Below are positions 46,101 to 57,200 of a stretch of 64,000 nucleotides of DNA, piece after piece. The translations under genes and the position numbers were made by a program. The notes beneath the pieces were generated by a model. That model was not told where the DNA came from. It saw only the letters and a list, made by a program, of their open reading frames with translations, and did no database searches. The first letter of the stretch is position 1; every line of letters starts with the position of its first letter. The stretch is from Diphasiastrum complanatum (Eukaryota > Streptophyta > Lycopodiopsida > Lycopodiales > Lycopodiaceae). The stretch covers positions 6,323,118 through 6,387,117 of the forward strand of contig CM055101.1 of assembly GCA_029204225.1 (NCBI GenBank). The letters are read 5' to 3'.

Positions 46101-46838
46101 AAAGAATGATGGAAATCACAAAAGATGGATGAAAGACTTGCTTATCTTCTCACTATAGAAACCAATCAAGGGTACAGAACCAAATCCTATGTAAGACTAA
46201 GCAAAAAACTGTGAGATAGATCTCACTGCTTGACAATCTCTCTAAAACAAAATTTGAATCATCAAAAAAGATGAAGTATGACAAAAGTTATGGTTCTCTG
46301 AATTTCACACGTGTGAAATACTCCAAAAATGTCAAATTGACTCAAATACAGTCTATTTGTATGAAACAATTTGTCTAGAACCTATAAATCTTGCTAAATC
46401 ACATATAGATGAGATTGATCAACTTTTGGATGATTTTTTGATCATTCAAGCAATAAATGACATGTACACATGATTTGCCACAGGTCTAGGCGCCCTACCT
46501 ACGATTCTTCAAAAGCTTATAACTTCTGATTGGCTTATCCAACTGTCATGATTCAAATTCTATCAGATTCTGCACATTTCTAGCTTTCTAGTGGACTAAT
46601 TTGCTTGAAATGTGGATCTGAGGTGAGAGAGAACCACCAATCTAAAAATGGGCGGATTTCACACATGCCGGCACCTGAAATTCTGTACAGTACCTGATCT
46701 GGCCCATTCAATGTGGTTTGAAGCTCAGAATCACAAGAAAATTGCAAACTAGCTAGAAAGTAGAATCTAGACAATTCCTAGCTTGAAATCTGATTAGATT
46801 TGCAAACTTTTTGATTAGATTTGCTTGTAAAACCTAGG
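46101..46838 (-). mobile_element. CopD untranslated leader
   Basis: The stretch between primer-binding site and Gag start. No ORF that fits a known protein (46580-46774 is a chance ORF). Confidence 0.45.
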
Positions 46839-46853
46839 TAGGCTCTGATACCA
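46839..46853 (-). other. CopD primer-binding site (initiator Met tRNA type)
   Basis: On the minus strand TGGTATCAGAGCCTA directly follows the LTR end ...GAATTCAACA. This is the common plant copia primer site. Confidence 0.75.
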
Positions 46854-47290
46854 TGTTGAATTCACACGTGTGGGACGTCCTACACATGTTTTTTGATCTC
46901 CTAAGCCCAATAATACCATAAAGATCAGACTAGCATTGGTTGTCAATAGGAAAGCTGATCATACAAGCAATATTATTGTGTTACAAGCAAGTTTTGTCAA
47001 CAAAACATAAGACTAAGCATCATAAATGCCTCTACTCGACTAGAGAGAGAAAATAGGAAGTACAAAACTCGTGGAGAGAGAAAAGGCACAAAGAGCTTGT
47101 CTCCAAATTTGCAGCACACACAAATTTCATCATTTTCTCAATGAGAGTACATTACATATATATAGATCCATGGACTCTTCTCCTACATTGAGTTGAATTG
47201 GAGTTGTAGATCCACCTCTCAAGCTATCTAGACTTATCCAAGCCACCTCACTATGTCTAACTGTGCCACCTAGTCTTTTCATGCATTAAA
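46854..47290 (-). mobile_element. CopD 5' LTR
   Basis: The 3' end is firm (46854, CA before the primer-binding site). The 5' end is approximate, near 47290, because no flanking duplication can be seen. A strong TATA box (CTATATATATG on the minus strand, 47154-47164) stands inside, as expected for the LTR promoter. Confidence 0.55.
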
Positions 47291-47421
47291 TGTGGCATGT
47301 AAAGTACAAATGGCAATTTCTATGGTAGCTCGAGTTTCTACTTCTACCTACCTTGAATATTTTGTTCTAAGATGGGTCTTTACTAAGCCAAAAGAGCTCA
47401 ATTCTTCTTTGGCATTTTTAG

Positions 47422-49060
47422 GACCCCTACTCACAACATTAGATAGATTTTTCGATATTTTGACAAGCGGCAATCAGAAAAAAAGAATTCGAACATTCAA
47501 GTATGTTTTCATATAGATTGTTTATTTGATTTGTATATGTCATTAAATTTTGATTTGCACTTGATAACATGGATTATTTATTTATTAAACATAATTTGAG
47601 TTTCATATGTTTGTTGTAGATCATGTTTGCTGGCAAAGAACTATTTAACAGATCGTTCATGCATTGGATCATCTCTAAGTCATGTTTTACCAAGAAAGTC
47701 AGCAAAAGAAATAATGAAAAATGCTTGGTTTGAAAAATGAAAAATGAAATTGCAAAGACTATTTTGATTAAGGTTCAATCATACTTGGATGCAAATGTGA
47801 TACAAGGTACATGTGCTGTTTCAATTAGCAGAAATGCTTATTCTACTTTTTTTAGAGTAGTTAAAAAAGCTTTTTTCCAAGTGATGGTGAAGAAAACTTA
47901 TCTTCCACGTCCATATCGAGTAAGATTAGTAGGAAATTATTATAATGACGGAATGTTCAAAATAGTTGGCCAACCACTTCATATAGCTGAATTATACAAA
48001 TCAGAATATCGTGAGTTCAATTACAATGATTGCAATAATATTTTTCTTGATATTGAAAATGTTCTAAAATATATTATCGATTCTATAAACTAGATGAACA
48101 TCAAGTAAATGGAAAGATCGTTATTGTAATAAAATTGGATGAATCTGAAATCATCAAAGGTCAAAATTTGGAATGAGTGAGTGTCACTTTGATGAACAAA
48201 AATTTAGATACAAATGATATGGTGGTTGGCGGTATTCCAGGTTAACTTTTCAATTTTCATTTAGAATATCGTTATTAACATTTCATATCTTGCCAGTTTT
48301 TATTGACATGTCATGCATTGCTTGCTTCTCTACAGGTCTTGACAGAGGACCATAAAATACTTTCATGGATATTTTCAAAAACAAATTATGGTGAGATTAT
48401 AAAGAGACATTTGGAGGGTGAGAAATTTACAGTCGGAAACCATGGAAGTTTTCAAATTCAATGGCACCTTGCAGGGGATTTGAAACATTAAAATGTATGT
48501 ATAATGTCTCTCATGGGACAACATCAAAGCATCCATGTCTTTATTGCATGAAAGATTGCTACAATATGAATTTGGGATGATCAAACACTGGCCCAACACG
48601 AGAAGCTGAAGATCCAAATATGAAAAGTGTTCTGCCAATTCCATTAAAAAATGTTCACATATGCACATTGCATGTTGAGGTTCGTATTATTGAAAAACCT
48701 ATTTACCTGCATATTCTACTAGCATGGAATCATAAATCGGAGTCTGTGGCTAAAGCAGCAATTAGGAGGTTGGAAATAGTTCTGTCAAATGCAGGACTTC
48801 ATGAAGGGAATGTCATGATTGAAAAAAGTGAGAGACTCTCCGAAAAAAAAGGAAACGTTTCTAATAAGCCATCAATCAGAGGTGCTAAAGCAAGAAGATG
48901 CTTATCCAATCACACATGCAAAGAATCAAGTGTCGGATACAAAATTTGGAGAGAAATTGTTCAAACCACACGAACACTAGAAGGAAGTAATCGAGTGGAA
49001 AAGGGACAAGTGTGGACCAACTTAGACAAACTCATAGGTGTTTTTTTGAAAGGCATTTAA
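47422..49060 (+). pseudogene. Spliced ORF set of unidentified family
   Basis: Inferred exons: 47422-47500 (LTTLDRFFDILTSGNQKKR), 47620-48240 (donor GTATGT, acceptor TTGTAG; SCLLAKNYLTDRSCIG, then YLPRPYRVRLVGNYYNDGMF and KIVIVIKLDESEIIKGQNLE), and 48336-49060 (acceptor CTACAG; DHKILSWIFSKTNYGEII, QIQWHLAGDLK, CLYCMKD, LPIPLKNVHICTLHVEVRII, KPSIRGAKARRCLS, ending LDKLIGVFLKGI). The introns are short (119 and 95 bp) with clean GT-AG borders. Two or three frameshifts (near 47735, 48080, 48485) and stops break it. Tempo and motifs look like one ancient protein, perhaps transposon-borne, with a CX2C pair. I cannot name it. Confidence 0.5.
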
Positions 49061-49379
49061 ATTCACTGACAAAAGAGAGATTCTTGTAATATATCAAAAA
49101 TTTGTTATAGAAAATTGTTTAATTATCATCATCATCCTCTTCAAGATTCAGACGGATGGTATTGTCATGAAAGAATAATGTCCTTTCATATGGATCCAAA
49201 AATTCTAAATTTTTCTTTTTGCTCATATCATTGTAAGCCGAACAAAGGGCCATTGCAGATGATCTTTTGGTAGTCTCATTGGGAGTATAACCCAATTTTT
49301 TTTATTTGCCAAATCCCTTTTCACAAAAATTATCTTATATGTTCCTCTTGCGTACTTATGGCCTCCTAAACAAACTGAT

Positions 49380-50350
49380 AGGGATGAGGCCCCATACATC
49401 GGTTCTAGAGCACGTAGGTGGCGGTGCTTGCATTGTGGGCAAACAAACTCGAGCACCAAAACTCGTGTTAAGGCACATTTGCTTGGTATTATGAGGCCAG
49501 ATGGGCGCAACCTTGGCATTGTTGCATGCACACATATCCCTAATGAGGATCGCCATCACCTCATAGAGGCATATAGTATCAGTGACCGTTATAGTATTGC
49601 TTCTAGAATAGGTGCAGCCCCTACTACAGCTCCTAATGCATTCATGGGGGCCACTAGGCCACCCGCCTCAGGAGCCGGACCTGCTAGACCACCTACATTT
49701 AGAGCTGGACCTTCTAGGCATTCTTCATTGGGCACATGGTCATCTAGACCAGAGACATCAGGAGTTGGCGATGCAACACCTTCTCGTCCAGATACACCAA
49801 TTGCAGAATCTTCTAGGCCTGATGTGGCAGGTACTGAGATAGTTAGGGTAGATACAGTCAATGCATGCCCTTCTTATCCCGATGCCGTAGATACTGATCT
49901 AGGCATGTTGAGAGTACACGTGGTATAGTGAGACCACAATCACCGATTCCACAGTCACAGCAGAGAGGGGGCAGAGGCCGGACAGGGACGGTTCTAGGTT
50001 TGTGGCAGAAGACACATCATGATGCTGCTACCAGGAAGACACAACAGTTTTTTTTATAGTGGATACTTAACATTTGCATTAGCTGACACCACGTAATTAG
50101 AGATATGATGGCATCAGTAGCATCATGTGATGCTTCTTGTAGGCCCCCCACTTGAGAGGCATTGCATACTCGTCACTTGAGAGAGGAGGTCAGCTGCATC
50201 AAGAAGGAGCTCAATCTAGTTTGCTATGTACAGGTGCTCTATTATGTCAGACGGGTGGACCAACATGTGTCACAGACCGATAGTGAATATTATAATATCC
50301 TGTTGCATGGGCACGATGTTCCTTTGAGGTGTGGATCCCTCTCAAGGTGG
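49380..50350 (+). pseudogene. hAT-superfamily transposase remnant (BED zinc finger, DUF659-like start)
   Basis: The ORF to 49928 has a BED-type finger, WRCLHCGQTNSSTKTRVKAH with a following His and Cys (GIVAC). Then comes a Pro/Ser/Arg-rich linker with repeated RP..SGAGPARP motifs. After a frameshift: GLWQKTHHDA, FFYSGYLTFALAD, RDMMASVASC, LREEVSCIKKEL, the order of a DUF659-type hAT protein. It ends at 50350; a continuation is at 34441-34595. Such proteins bind and cut transposon ends; this copy has several stops. No terminal inverted repeats were found. Confidence 0.65.
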
Positions 50351-50362
50351 TGATCCCTCTCA

Positions 50363-50440
50363 AGGTGGAAGTTAGGTAATGCCCACATCCCCAAGACATC
50401 TTAATTAGGTAAGTTTGTCTTGCGAATGTTACATGTGCAA
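50363..50440 (+). repeat. Fragment of the S1-gene intron
   Basis: About 78 bp (GGAAGTTAGGTAATGCCCAC...) match 25331-25410 just downstream of the CT tract in the S1 intron, with about 10% mismatches. It lies between the hAT remnant and an LTR, without other S1 sequence. Confidence 0.65.
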
Positions 50441-50611
50441 TCTGCAGGTGTCAATCAGAGATGGACTAGAAGACGGATCCATTCTAGTGTGTTGAGCGAG
50501 ATCGTTGGTAGAAACAACAAAATCTGAATATTTTGGCTGCGCGCTTGCTAGAACGATGTTTTGAGGAAAAACAAGACTGATAATCCGCAATAGAAATGCA
50601 GATTACTGAAC

Positions 50612-50628
50612 TGCCCACTCTGATACCA
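50612..50628 (-). other. CopE primer-binding site (initiator Met tRNA type)
   Basis: On the minus strand TGGTATCAGAGTGGGCA adjoins the LTR end. Only 150-200 bp of internal region remain beyond it. Confidence 0.7.
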
Positions 50629-51430
50629 TGTCAAAAATCGAGAGTATGAGTTGATATTAGATTAGTTAGAGAACTAATAGAAATATAATTCTAATATCAG
50701 ATTGTGATGATTGGCAGCAGAAGCTTGAGTGAGGACGGTTCAGAATCGAAAGTACATCAGTTAGCAGCAAAATAATCAAGATGAATGATTCACACAAATG
50801 CTCAATAGAATGATACAGTAGTGAGATAGAAATTGCACTTTGATCAATATCAACAACTGAGTACAATTGTTTGAAGTGATTTCTTCAGCATGTTCATTGA
50901 GTGTAGTAACACTGGCAACATGAATTCTTCTTATGAGAGGATTGATTTGTGATCAACCTAATCCTAAGTGCATTCTCAATTGATTCTATATATAAAATAT
51001 CTACTTTGACAAATATCTACTTGCTAAATATCTACCTGTTCAAAATATTTTTTAGCATTAAATGCTATCTGCTATTTATTACAACCGCCTTGTAATAATA
51101 AATGTAGTTGGTGAATTGCTATAAAGTCTTCTGACAATTTATTTGGATCGATTTTTCCTTGATGGAAAAAAGCCGATAAAATTTGGTTATTTGATGGTTG
51201 GTGAAAAGTCGACAAAGTCGGATAAGTCAACAAAGTTGGATTTGATGGAGTTAGTAAAAACGTCGATGTCAAGCAAGTCGAGTTCGTCATTGTCTAGTTT
51301 GAACATATGTATATATCTACATGAGAGAAGTCGAAGTCAATGAATTCGATGACTTCGAAGTCGAATTTCGACAGATTTTTCAGGATGCTCATTATTGAAT
51401 GGATTTGAGGCTGAGCATCGAAATCCAACA
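50629..51430 (-). mobile_element. CopE LTR, 802 bp
   Basis: On the minus strand it runs TGTTGGATTTCGATG... to ...TTTTGACA with TG/CA ends, immediately followed by the primer-binding site. It is single copy in this window, so it is either a truncated element or a later arrival. The ORFs inside are not convincing. No target duplication could be checked because the 3' end is lost. Confidence 0.75.
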
Positions 51431-52285
51431 CTGTCTCCAAAATAACATATGGTATGAGATATTCCACATCTTTTTTTTATAGCAATATATTGACAAAAAA
51501 AAAAAACAATGACTATGGTTTCAACAAATGAATGTAAAGGAGTACATACTCATCGCTCAAGATATCTGCAACACAAAGATGCAAAACATTCCACTACCTA
51601 TGGAATTTACTTTGACAAGTAAACCATATCAAGAAATCAAAATAAAATAAAATCACGTTAATTGAAGTATGTGCTAGGAATTACAACATCCAAGATGCTC
51701 TTGTCAATGGCTAAGAGAACAATACAATAAACAAACCTTCGACATAACCATACTTGTCATATGAATATAATACATAAATAAAAAAGTTGGTACTAAAATA
51801 TTGATATGTTTACGCAACAAAAATCAGTATTGCATGGATACCATTATGTCACATTGCACAAGAGATTAAACTAGGAGCAAACAGAAACAATACACTTACA
51901 AACAAACAATTCCCAATACAAGCAGTTGCAAGATTTGATCTTGGCATAATGGCATTTGATCTTACTAGAATTAACCAATATGGACTAACATACACCACAC
52001 TATTAGGAGTAAAGCAAATGCAAAACATGTACTTTGGACAACCATTAACCATCAAGCATTCTGAAATATGAATTGAGGTGCAACATTCATTCAAAAAACA
52101 ATGTTCGGTCAAAAGAATTCCTAGATCTTAGAATCCAAGCAACAACACATCTTATGATACAAACATTCAACACAAGATCATTATATCAACAATTCAAAAA
52201 TATCCTCCTTGACAACAATCTTCTAGCATTTCATATTTTGTGTTTAGAAGAATCTTATGATCAATACTTTGGTCTTGGGTCTCTC
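51431..52285. other. Region without recognised gene
   Basis: AT-rich single-copy sequence. Minor ORFs on both strands (51849-52112 minus, 52073-52312 plus) show nothing I recognise. Confidence 0.4.
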
Positions 52286-52289
52286 CAGG

Positions 52290-52930
52290 TGTGTTTGTGG
52301 TCACCCTATTGATGCTTGCTATCCACCTCCTATGCTGTCCTTCTGGGAGTGAGCGCACAACTACGCATGATGTTGTCAGAGATGTAGCGGCTGCTATAGC
52401 CAAAGATGGAGGTTTCCATGTCCTCAGAGAGCAGTCTCATGTCCTTCCTTCTACCACATTCCACTCTTCATGCAGGTGTGTTGACACTGTCTTCTCTCGA
52501 GATGGGCTCAGATATTGTTGTTCCTAATCCCACGCATGGTGACATACTGCCCTGCTCTGCCTTCACACCAGGAGAAGCGGTGGGCGTGGCAACACAAGAG
52601 AAGGAAAAAAAAACTACTCCGACAGGCACCCTACTGCTGCTTTCATTCCCATGGTAATTGAGACTTATGGCACCTTGCATTGACGCTTTGAGATTTCTTC
52701 GCATGTGAACGTTCTCATCAGGCGGCAGAGTGTCAAGGTATTCCTGGTTCTATTCTCTCGACTTCTTTCAAACAACGTATTTCCATTGTCCTACAATGTG
52801 CTCGGGCCCTATCAATATTGCAATGGGCGACAGTGGCTAGGTCTGCTACATCTCATCTCCCTTCATTGGCCGACTCACCACCTCTTCACTTTTCTGATCT
52901 GTTGTAGTCAGTTGGCAGACTCCCACTGAC
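52290..52930 (+). pseudogene. Fragment resembling the C-terminal tail of non-LTR reverse-transcriptase ORFs
   Basis: In two or three frames: THDVVRDVAAAIAKDGGFHV, REQSHVLP, CVDTVFSRDGLR, then DIVVPNPTHGDILP, GEAVGVATQEKEKK, and in a shifted frame PMVIETYGTLH with a later ...ISIVLQCARALSI-like stretch. The pattern (HD..VRD.. / EQ.HVL / D..V..P / ETYG) recalls tails after RT in some LINE-like ORFs. No RT domain lies upstream, so the assignment rests on the tail alone. Confidence 0.4.
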
Positions 52931-54232
52931 ATCATCATAGTTTTTGCACCTTTATTTTCAATGCCAGGATCAGGATTAATCTTAGCTTTAGTGCAAGCTT
53001 CGCTTTTATTTGAGCTTTCTTTTGCTTAAACTTCGCCTTCGGGGTGTACATAATTTTTTTAATCAATATACCTGCTAGTTTTTTCTATGAATAAATGCAC
53101 CAGGGTTCTCTCTCTTTGAAGTTATATTCCATACAATAACTTGTGATCCTAATCACAGTTCTTGTTTGTTATAGAAACCGTGTACGAGACTTGCCACACA
53201 ACAACAATCGATCATACAAAATAACCCACGACTATGTATGGAGTTGAACTAGACCAAATTTAGATAAATGTTCCATTGATTGATTGTAAATCCCAAACAA
53301 TTGCAACATATTGGTTTGATCACCACCTTTTATAGTTTGCTTTTAGAGTTCCTAATAATCTTTCCAAATTAAAAGCCCGTGCTAACATGACATCAACAAC
53401 ACCACACATGCTCCTATCTTATTGACAAAAAAGAAAATCAAACAATTCTATAGCAATACTCCATGTAGATCAACAACAAAAAAATCCCTAGCAACTTTTT
53501 TAATCACTTTTAGCATTCCATTTTTCGTCTTCCTAAAGAATACATATCTATGCAAAGGCTCGACCACGACCTCTCATGATTATCACAGATGGCTCTCATT
53601 GCAGTGCACACCTTGCACCATGTTACATGCTGAAAAACAAGAAAAAAATTTGACCAAGGAGAGCAATGGCAAAGATTGCACGCGTGCACCATGCGTGCAC
53701 GGAGTGCATGTGGTGCACTTAGTGAGTAGCATCATAAGAGTTGACCCCATTTAACCTATGCACCAATGAATGACAGCCCTCCACTTTAAATCTACAAAGT
53801 ATGTTGATTATAAAATGTGAAGGTGAGGGAGGCATCTCCAAAGCATCTATTGGACACGATCCGCATCTTTTCACGCATTAGCAGCAATTCATCATTTCTC
53901 AAGGATTTGCAGCCAAGAAACGCAGAAATACTCGAATCACTACTATCTCTAACAAACAGAGATCATGACCAAGCACAAGGTCATGGAAATCTGCATGCAC
54001 ATTTGAATCTGTAAGTTTCCAACATCTCAGGTGTGTGACAGAACACAAATTCATATTTACTCTCCAATCAATTGAATCAATTTTTCTGAACTCTGATGAT
54101 TGCTTTTGTGATTGTAGTAACAAGAGTAGATAATGTCAGCATGATGAAGTTGCTGGTCTAAGACTTTGTGGTTGGACTCCATAGGGTTGAAGGCTGCACA
54201 TCTCCTTTGTTAAGTCTGGTATTATCCTAGAC
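52931..54232. other. Intergenic sequence upstream of the metallophosphoesterase gene
   Basis: No gene recognised. A cluster of GCACGCGTGC/GTGCAC-type palindromic motifs stands at 53676-53720. ORFs 53422-53754 and 53817-54014 have no recognisable domain. Confidence 0.35.
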
Positions 54233-54238
54233 TATAAA
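54233..54238 (+). promoter_or_regulatory. Putative TATA box of the metallophosphoesterase gene
   Basis: TATAAA 42 bp before the ATG at 54275, which would give a very short 5' leader. Plausible but unsupported by anything else. Confidence 0.35.
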
Positions 54239-54274
54239 AGCTACATCAATTTCTGCAATAGATTCACTAAGAAA

Positions 54275-57200
54275 ATGGCAGATTCTCAAAGCGCTTCAGT
54301 GCCTCAGCCGCTGTTCTCATTCGGCGTTGTGGCTGATGTACAATACGCAGACAAGGATAATGGAGGTATGCTTGTTAGTATTCAAATGACCTTCATGCTT
54401 GGAGGATGGAATTAGGATAAAAACGTTAGAGACATAGGAAACAGATAATTATACCAATGATATGTATAAATAGCAGATTTATGCTGCTGGCTAACCTAGA
54501 AAGATATGCCTATCATGACACAACTCCATAATAGTCCATATCTTCATAGTTAATAATTTGTGCTCTAAAATTGTAAACTTTCAGTTTCCTAGAAAAACTT
54601 ACATATACATTTATATGTATTCCAAATGATAGTTCCAAAATCAAGATTTGAAGGGTTTTAATAAATTCAAATCGATTGAAATGGAGTTTCATTTTTTTTT
54701 CAGAGTTTCCCTCTTGCTTAAATATTTAAAAATTTTAGGGATCTCTTTCAAAGTGTCTGGTACGAGCTTGATTTGAACTTTGAACTGATTTGATTTGTGA
54801 GTCAAATGACTTGCGAACTATGTTATGCATAGTGAAATTTGTGTAATTGGTGAGAAAATTATCCATCTATATTATGAATCTTAGTCTTTAGTGTTTAAAA
54901 TGCCCAATTGGTGCGCTACCTATTATGAAATCAGCTGAACCTACTGTAAGCAATACATCAGAGAATTCACAGATTGCACAGGTTGGGCAGAAGGCAGAAA
55001 TCATCTATTGCATGTATTTCTTGATGATCTAAACGTATACAAAAAAAAGAGATATGCATACAAAGTTCTGATAACTTTCAGAAGCTAAAGCTTCTTAAAA
55101 TCTATGCGTTCTAGTTCCTAAATGACTTAGAACGTGCTTAAACACCTGCAGTTACTTTTTGACCTGAGCGTGAAACAAAACACGCTCCGTACTGGGAGAT
55201 CCGTGCTGCTATTTCATGAATGTATGATCAACTAAAAAGCTAAACTGGCCCCAAATACAATGAAAATGTGGTTTTGAAAATCCAAATGTGATGAGTAGGG
55301 TCCCAAGTGTGTTGCACAAGAATTTGCCATGAAAAAATGAGTGCAAGGAAAGAATTTTTATACTTGCTGATAAAATCGCTGTCAAGAAAATCAAGGAAAG
55401 CAAATTTCATGATGCTATGGAGTAGGAGCTTCACAAGGAGGATTAGAAAGAACAATAGACAGGATTATCTAAAGAATTTATACGAGACTGTAACTCAATC
55501 TTGAATTTTGCTCAAAAAGAAAAAATAAGCTACATACATTACAGATGGGTACAAGTGAATCGGTAACAGATTACTTTACTCGAGTGGAAGGTCTAAGAGG
55601 GCAACTTATTGCGGTTGGAGAAAGTGTTTTGGATTCAATGGAAAATTGAGTGCAAGGAAAGAATTTTTATACTTGCTAATAAAATCGTTGTCAAGAAAAT
55701 CAAGGAAAGCAAATTTCAAGAATCTATGGAGTAGGAGCTTCACAAGGAGGATCATAAAGAACAATAGACAGGATTATAAAAGAATTTTTATGAGACTGTA
55801 ACTCGATCTTGAATTTTTCTCTTAAATAATAAGCTACATACATTAAAGATGGGTACAAGTAGATAACTTCACTCGAGTGAAAGATCTGAGTTGGAGAAAG
55901 TGTTTCGGATTCAATTTTGGTATCTATCATGCTTAATAGTTTACCTTTGGCCTACCAAAACTTTGTTATGATGTTGCCTTTACAGGAGACAAGGCCTTCT
56001 TTCAATGAGTTGAATGCAATACTACTACAGGAGGAAATGAGACAACAAAATTTTGTTAACAAGAGCGATTTTAAAGAGCAGGCATTCTTAGCAAAGAAGC
56101 AAGGGCAAAGTTCCAAGAAAGGGAAAAAGAACAAAGGGAAGAAGTAGTAGGATCAAGAAGAAAATCGACCAAATCAATCGGAAGATATAAAGAAAGCGGT
56201 TCGAAAAGGAAATGCTTTATTTGTGGAAAGCCAGGGCATTACGCAGAGGAGTGTTGGAAAAAACAAGTTCAAGGAAAAGGAGGATGGAAATTTTGTTGAA
56301 GAAGGAGGACTTAATACAAAGATAAGTGCTTTGGATCTTGACGATTATGAGTTATTTTCATCATCAATATCTTTACGTGACTTCTCAATGTAAGAGGAGT
56401 GTTGGTTTGCTGATTCAGGTGCATCGAAACATATCACCTAGGTGAGATTGGTTATCTAGTTTTCAAGATCTAGATGATGGATTAAATGTGAAGCTGGGAG
56501 ATAACTACATATGTGATTTAGATGGAAATGGTTGTAATAGTAGGTATGGTGTATTGTGTGGTGGCATAATTGGTCTATGTTTCTACATCTACCAAGAGGG
56601 TGGGTGGAGCTCATGGGATAAACTCACGCCAAAAAATGGAGGAAAGAAGATTAACGAGTCTCATCTCTTGTCCCACTTCATAAGCATGCCTTTCTTTGCA
56701 AAGCATTCAGTGTTAGGATCGTTTCGAGGAATGCAAGAGGCGGGGAGCATATGTACGAGCATGAGTGACCTGGTGGCGGTGGTATTGGCACTTGCAATCA
56801 TACCAAGGTTGTCACAATAGGGCGAGATGGGGTGGGTCTATGCCTATAAGGCTCGGGCACGAAGGCCAAAGAGGCAGTTGTGTGGAGTGTCGTAGTGAGG
56901 AAGGTGGTGCATGTTCAATGGAAGGATGAGGTAAGGATTAGGGAAGCATGAGTGTGCTAAATAAAATGAGACGAAGGAGTGGTTTGATAGGGTGGTGGGA
57001 CATATGCGGAAATTTGATATCAGTGGGACAGAAGAGGGGAACCCCATGAGTTAATCAATGACACTCTGGCTACGACTGTGAAGATGGCATGTTTAACCTC
57101 CATAATTGGGTCAACAGGCTAGGTTATCAAGAAGAGACAAAGAGAAACTTTCATCATGGCTTCTAGTCCTCTTGGTTGCTATCCTTTACGATTTGGCATT

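Noticed and set aside
49589-49861. Minus-strand and +2-frame ORFs over the hAT linker
   Set aside because: They are shadows of the Pro/Ser-rich, GC-richer plus-strand linker.
52290-52480. NBS-LRR resistance gene remnant (HDVVRDVA resembles an MHD motif)
   Set aside because: The following motifs (EQSHVLP, DIVVPNP, ETYG) fit a non-LTR element tail better, and no P-loop or LRR is near.
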